DNA from: Shinella yambaruensis
Lineage (GTDB): Bacteria; Pseudomonadota; Alphaproteobacteria; Rhizobiales; Rhizobiaceae
Reading direction: 5' to 3'
DNA: 64,000 bases
Assembly: GCF_022899355.1 (NCBI RefSeq)
Contig: NZ_JALJCK010000004.1
Coordinates: 62,001-126,000 of the forward strand
Of this stretch, positions 59,911 to 64,000 are shown piece by piece. A model generated the notes under the pieces. The model made no database searches. It saw only the letters and a program-made list of their open reading frames with translations, and was not told where the DNA came from. How positions within the stretch are numbered: position 1 is the first letter of the stretch; each line of letters begins with the position of its first letter. The position numbers were made by a program, and so were the translations under genes.

Positions 59911-62247
59911 TCAGAACTCTTCCCAGTCGTCCTGCGCCAGCGCCGTGTTGCCGGCGACCTGCGGCATGGCGCGTGCCGTGGCGCGCGGCGCCTGGTAGGC
60001 GGCGCGCTGCGGCTGGACGTCGCGGCGGGTCGCCTGCTGCACGGGCTGGGCAGCGGCCACGGCGGCGTTTCCGGCGCGGAAGCGGGCGACGAGCGACTTC
60101 AGCGTCTGGGCCTCGTCGTTCAGCGCCATGGAGGCGGCGGTGGTCTCCTCCACCATCGCGGCGTTCTGCTGCGTCACCTGGTCCATCTGGTTGACGGCCG
60201 CGTTGATCTCCTTGAGGCCGACGGCCTGTTCGGAGGCGGATGAGGAGATCTGGCGGATGAGGCCGTTGATCTGGATGACCTGCTCGGCGATGTTCTCCAG
60301 CGCGCTGCCGGCCTTGCCGACGAGATCGACGCCCTCGCGGACCTGCACCTCGGAGGTGTTGATCAGCGTCTTGATCTCCTTGGCGGCATTGGCCGAACGC
60401 TGGGCAAGCTCGCGCACCTCCTGGGCGACGACGGCAAAACCCTTGCCGGCTTCACCTGCACGGGCGGCCTCGACACCGGCATTCAATGCCAGCAGGTTCG
60501 TCTGGAAGGCGATGTCGTCGATCACGCCGATGATGTTGGAGATTTCCCGCGAGGAGTGCTCGATGCCGTGCATGGCGCCGATCGCCTTCTGCACGACCTC
60601 GCCGGACTTGCTGGCGTCGTCGCTGGCCGTTTCCACCGACTTGGCGGCGACGCGGGCGTTTTCCGCGCTGGAATTGACCTGCGAGGTGAGCTGGTCGAGG
60701 GCGGCCGCCGTCTCTTCCAGGCTTGCCGCCTGCTGTTCGGTGCGGTGCGAGAGATCGGCCGCGCCCTTGGAGATCTCGCCCGTGCCGCCGCCGATATTGC
60801 CGACCGAGGCATTGACCGTCTGGATCGTCTCCTCGAGGCTGGCGATCGCCGAGTTGAAGTCGTTCTTGAGCTTGCCGTATTCGCCCGGGAAATCGCCGGA
60901 GAGACGGAAGGTCAGGTTGCCCGAGGAAAGCTGGGCAAGGCCGTCGCCGAGGCGGGCGACGATGTCGCGCTGGAGGGCGCTCGATTCCGCGCGCTCGGCT
61001 TCCGAGCGGTTGCGCTCGGCCTCGGTCAGCTGGCGCTGGTTGTCGGCCTCGGTTTCGAGGCGCTTGGTGTCGGCGAGCTGGTGGCGGAACCCTTCCAGTG
61101 CCTTGGCGACCGAGCCGGTCTCGTCAGAGCGCTCCTGGCCGGCGATCGGCTGGGTATAGACGCCGCTGCTGAGCGTCGCGACGCCGGAAACGAGGCCGGC
61201 GAGCGGCTTTTGCACGAAGAAGCGCACGGCGAAGTAGAGGCCGGCGAGAACGGCGCCGAGAACGATCAGGCCGCCGAGGATCATCATGCGGGTCTGGTCG
61301 TCGACCGGAGCGTTGATCGCGGCGCGCGGCACGTCGACCAGCACGACCCAGGTCGTGTTGATGTCCGGCAGCGCGAAGGGATAGACGACGCGATCGAAGG
61401 CGGCGAGCTCGTCGAAGGAGAGGTTTTCGATACGGCCGGTCTTGCCCGTCGCAAGCGCCTCCTTGATGATGTCGGCGCCGCCGCCGTCATAGTCCGTCAT
61501 CAGGAGATCTGCGTTCGGCGCAACGATCCACTTGCCGGTTTGCGACAGCAGCATGACGCGGCCTTCGCCGAAGGGCTTCAGCTGGCTGAGCTTCTCGTTC
61601 AGCGTCTTCAGGGAAACGTCGACGCCGGTGACGCCGATCAGCCTGCCGCCCGGGGCGACCGGAAAGGCGATGGAGGCCATGGTGAAGCCTTCGCCGGTCG
61701 AGCTTTCCTTGTAGGGCTGGCTCATGGCGCCCTTGCCGCTGCCGGCGGCCAGCGAATACCATTCGGCCTTGTAGTCGGATTCGAAGGTGGAGAGCGCGAT
61801 GGAGCCATCCTTGCGCTTCGTCCAGTACGGGTTGAACGAGCCGTCCTTGAACGTGCCGGTTTCCAGCTGTTCGGCCGTCTCGCGCGACTTGCCGTCGAAG
61901 GCGTTCGGCGCCTCGGCAAACCAGCTGCCGAGCGCGAAGCTGTTCTTTTCCGCGTTCGCCTTGATGATATCCACGACTTCCTTGCGGTCGAAGTGCCCGC
62001 CCGCATGACCCTGCTCGATCACGCCCGCCATGGAGCGTGCGGCGCTGGCGAGCTGGCCGATATCGGTCGCGATGTCGGCGGCGATCGCCTTCGCCTCGGT
62101 ATCGGCTTCGGAATAGACGAGGGCGGCGACGCGGCTCTGCGTCTGGCCGATGAGTACGGTGTTGGAGGCGAGCATCACCAGGGCGATGGTGCCGCCGGTG
62201 ACCGCGATGAGCTTCGTCGCAAGCGACTTGGCCTGGAACTTGAACAT
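59911..62247 (-). CDS. Methyl-accepting chemotaxis protein with periplasmic Cache domain
   Basis: A 778-residue receptor. One transmembrane helix at about 8-30 ([19 protein letters not shown]), a periplasmic double-Cache-type ligand domain (about 40-290; [48 protein letters not shown]), a second helix at about 320-345, HAMP, then the signalling domain with the hairpin tip [20 protein letters not shown] and [20 protein letters not shown]. The C-terminus ends QDDWEEF, resembling the xWxxF pentapeptide that tethers CheR/CheB. Ligand unknown. The 281-bp gap before it holds only its presumed promoter and the palindrome at 62456. Confidence 0.95.
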   Translation of the reverse strand: MFKFQAKSLATKLIAVTGGTIALVMLASNTVLIGQTQSRVAALVYSEADTEAKAIAADIATDIGQLASAARSMAGVIEQGHAGGHFDRKEVVDIIKANAEKNSFALGSWFAEAPNAFDGKSRETAEQLETGTFKDGSFNPYWTKRKDGSIALSTFESDYKAEWYSLAAGSGKGAMSQPYKESSTGEGFTMASIAFPVAPGGRLIGVTGVDVSLKTLNEKLSQLKPFGEGRVMLLSQTGKWIVAPNADLLMTDYDGGGADIIKEALATGKTGRIENLSFDELAAFDRVVYPFALPDINTTWVVLVDVPRAAINAPVDDQTRMMILGGLIVLGAVLAGLYFAVRFFVQKPLAGLVSGVATLSSGVYTQPIAGQERSDETGSVAKALEGFRHQLADTKRLETEADNQRQLTEAERNRSEAERAESSALQRDIVARLGDGLAQLSSGNLTFRLSGDFPGEYGKLKNDFNSAIASLEETIQTVNASVGNIGGGTGEISKGAADLSHRTEQQAASLEETAAALDQLTSQVNSSAENARVAAKSVETASDDASKSGEVVQKAIGAMHGIEHSSREISNIIGVIDDIAFQTNLLALNAGVEAARAGEAGKGFAVVAQEVRELAQRSANAAKEIKTLINTSEVQVREGVDLVGKAGSALENIAEQVIQINGLIRQISSSASEQAVGLKEINAAVNQMDQVTQQNAAMVEETTAASMALNDEAQTLKSLVARFRAGNAAVAAAQPVQQATRRDVQPQRAAYQAPRATARAMPQVAGNTALAQDDWEEF

Positions 62248-62455
62248 AAAAACCTCACGATGAGAGACGTCCGCGGCGGGCACCGCGGAGGAGCACAGTC
62301 GTTTGCGGGGGGCTCCATCATGGAGGGCACGGCGCGCAACCAGCGCCAGAGATGGCCGGTCTCAAGGGCCGGAATCTGAAGATTTCAGTAACCCATAAAA
62401 TATTAATAAATAGCCAAGCGTCGCCGCCACTTCTTGGCGCAACCGGCTGATTTCT

Positions 62456-62482
62456 CGGGCGTCGCAGCCAATGCGACGCCCG
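62456..62482. terminator. Perfect hairpin downstream of rbsK
   Basis: CGGGCGTCGCA and TGCGACGCCCG are exact reverse complements with a 5-nt loop, 46 bp after the rbsK stop. No T run follows on either strand, so it may work as a weak terminator or be a 3' stabiliser. Confidence 0.45.
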
Positions 62483-62528
62483 ATGTGTCAATTGCGAAAT
62501 CCGGCGGGCGGCGCGGCCGCACCACCGT

Positions 62529-63428
62529 TTAGATTTCGGCGTCGACGGCGGGGGCGAAGGGGATGGAGGGCTGGGCGCCGGGCTTCAGGCAGGCGAGCGA
62601 TCCGGCGACGGCGGCGCGGCGCAGCGCCTCCTTGAAGCCGAGCCCGGCATCGAGCGAGGCGGCGAGGTAACCGCAGAACGTGTCGCCCGCACCCACCGTG
62701 TCGACGGGCTCGATCTTGAGGCCGGCGGCGCGGAAAATCTCGTTCCTGCGGATCGCAACGACGCCGTCGGCGCCGAGCGTGACGATGATCGTCTGGCCGC
62801 TGCCGGCATGCAGCGTGCGCATGGTCGTCTCGCGTGCCTCGTCAGAGAGTTCGCCCTTGCCGACGAAGAGGTCGAATTCCGTTTCGTTGGCGACGAGGAT
62901 ATCGGCCATCGCGCCGAGGCGACGGGCATCGGCGCTGAAGGGCGCGATGTTGACGATCGAGATGACGCCCTTCTGCTTGGCGCTGACGAGCGCGGCCTCG
63001 ATAGCGGCATTGGGGATTTCGAACTGCAGCATCAGGTAGTCGCCGCGCGTCATGCCGCCGACGGTGCGCTTCGCATCCTCCTCGCTGACGGTGCCGTTGG
63101 CGCCCGGCACGACGACGATGACGTTCTCGCCTTCGTCGTCCACCAGGATATGGGCCGTGCCGGTCGCCTCGGCGGCGGAGCGCACGCCGTTGAGATCGAC
63201 GGCGGCGTCGGCGAGCAGCGCCAGCGCCTGGCTGCCCAGCCGGTCGTCGCCGACGGCGCCGGCCATGCGCACGATCGCGCCGGCGCGGCGAGCGGCGAGC
63301 GCCTGGTTGGCGCCCTTGCCGCCGGCGGCGGTGGTGAAGCTGCTGCCCATCACCGTCTCGCCCGGCTTCGGCAGGCGTTCTGGCGTGGCGATGAGGTCCA
63401 TGTTGATGGAGCCGAAGACGGTGATCAT
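62529..63428 (-). CDS. rbsK: Ribokinase
   Basis: A 299-residue PfkB-family kinase that phosphorylates ribose to ribose-5-phosphate. The N-terminal GSINMDLIATPERLPKPGET and GGKGANQALAARRAGA, and the C-terminal catalytic site DTVGAGDTFCGYLAASLDAG, are all present. It has no ribose transporter beside it; together with the nucleoside hydrolase it suggests nucleoside-derived ribose use. Confidence 0.93.
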   Translation of the reverse strand: MITVFGSINMDLIATPERLPKPGETVMGSSFTTAAGGKGANQALAARRAGAIVRMAGAVGDDRLGSQALALLADAAVDLNGVRSAAEATGTAHILVDDEGENVIVVVPGANGTVSEEDAKRTVGGMTRGDYLMLQFEIPNAAIEAALVSAKQKGVISIVNIAPFSADARRLGAMADILVANETEFDLFVGKGELSDEARETTMRTLHAGSGQTIIVTLGADGVVAIRRNEIFRAAGLKIEPVDTVGAGDTFCGYLAASLDAGLGFKEALRRAAVAGSLACLKPGAQPSIPFAPAVDAEI

Positions 63429-63472
63429 GAGAGGTGCCCCTTGTCGTTTCCGCCGGACACTGCCCGAGGCGG

Positions 63473-64000
63473 TCAGTCCTCGTCAACCACCCTCAGCCGA
63501 AGCTGCCCCGTCCGAGCCTCGACGGCCGCCTCCGCAGGCGCGGAAAGCGCTGATGCCGCTTCGAATTCCATGTCTCCGATGCGCGCGCCACGCCGGGTGA
63601 GCTTCTCCGTCGAGGTCAGGATGAGGTCGACATCCTTCTGCGCGGCGGTGAAATGGCCGGAAAGCTTGCGCACCCGATCGTCGAGCCGCGTCAGATCGTC
63701 CATCAGCCGGGCAACCTCGCCCTGGATGACATGGGCCTGCTCGCGCATGCGCTGGTCCTTCAGAAGCGCCTGCAGCACCTGCACGGAGAGCATGAGCAGC
63801 GACGGCGAAACGATGACGATGCGCGCCCTGTGCGCCCGCTGCACGATGGCCTCGAAATTCTCGTGGATGCTGGCGAAGATCGATTCGGAGGGAACGAAGA
63901 GGAAGGCGGTGTCCTGCGTCTCGCCGGCGAGGAGATATTTTTCGGCGATATCGCGGATATGGGTCTCCATGTCGCGGCGGAACTGCTGTGCCGCGAGCTT
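63473..64000 (-). CDS. rmuC: DNA recombination protein RmuC, C-terminal part
   Basis: The last 170 residues or so of an RmuC-family protein, cut by the right edge. The visible piece shows the conserved core end (TAFLFVPSESIFASIHENF, IVIVSPSLLMLSVQVLQALL) and the coiled-coil tail (MRKLSGHFTAAQKD-like). RmuC proteins limit recombination at inverted repeats and carry a nuclease-like fold. It ends 44 bp before rbsK on the same strand. Confidence 0.9.
   Translation of the reverse strand, partial: KLAAQQFRRDMETHIRDIAEKYLLAGETQDTAFLFVPSESIFASIHENFEAIVQRAHRARIVIVSPSLLMLSVQVLQALLKDQRMREQAHVIQGEVARLMDDLTRLDDRVRKLSGHFTAAQKDVDLILTSTEKLTRRGARIGDMEFEAASALSAPAEAAVEARTGQLRLRVVDED

Overview
The window is a stretch of housekeeping chromosome from an alphaproteobacterium of the order Rhizobiales, most likely family Rhizobiaceae (Rhizobium, Agrobacterium, Sinorhizobium or Shinella group). 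The evidence is high GC, a run of genes in the order I associate with Sinorhizobium meliloti (olsB, malic enzyme, mutS, glnD, murJ, trpS, nfuA, tsaB, rimI, fur, acyltransferase, miaB, phoH, ybeY, corC, lnt, praR-like, metK), an ornithine-lipid synthesis pair, a rhizobial-type Fur/Mur protein and typical rhizobial intergenic palindromes. Genus cannot be fixed from sequence reading alone. No rRNA, tRNA, CRISPR, prophage or insertion sequence was recognised.

Left part (1-10 kb): the N-terminal part of coaBC; an intergenic repeat block; a small secreted basic protein; a K+ channel-like protein with a C-terminal zinc ribbon; a 1208-residue envelope protein combining a FecR-like domain, TPR-like helices and an outer-membrane-like barrel; then ubiB and ubiE (ubiquinone synthesis), with mutM divergent, followed by an enoyl-CoA hydratase. 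Next come rpsT and dnaA (10-13 kb). The long region before dnaA holds six GANTC (CcrM methylation) sites within 128 bp, CtrA-like motifs and a 14-codon leader ORF whose stop overlaps the dnaA start.

Middle part (13-31 kb): a LysR regulator, a DMT exporter, an rph-VOC-rdgB-hemW operon with divergent hrcA-grpE, then the envelope/nitrogen cluster lptC-lptA-lptB, rpoN, hpf, ptsN on the minus strand. sppA, ihfB and a LapA-domain protein follow, then a CoxG-like protein, two RNA methyltransferases overlapping in series with lspA, and a hybrid histidine kinase.

Right part (32-64 kb): olsB, NAD(P)-malic enzyme, mutS, glnD-murJ, a YcbK-like peptidase, trpS, a universal stress protein, nfuA behind a putative Irr box, tsaB-rimI-fur, an OlsA/PlsC-like acyltransferase, miaB-phoH-ybeY-corC-lnt, a PraR-like regulator behind an exact TTAA-N7-TTAA CtrA motif, metK behind a palindrome that may be a SahR operator, and trmB. 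The small heat-shock protein gene has a sigma-32-like promoter and a ROSE-type RNA thermometer in its leader; a DUF1150 gene follows it. The window closes with a nucleoside hydrolase, a hypothetical protein, a Cache-domain chemotaxis receptor, ribokinase and the C-terminal part of rmuC.

No single large unknown system was found. The most interesting material is the FecR-TPR-barrel protein, the zinc-ribbon K+ channel, and several cis-regulatory elements (dnaA GANTC/CtrA region and leader ORF, ROSE thermometer, Irr-like box, metK palindrome, CtrA site before praR).
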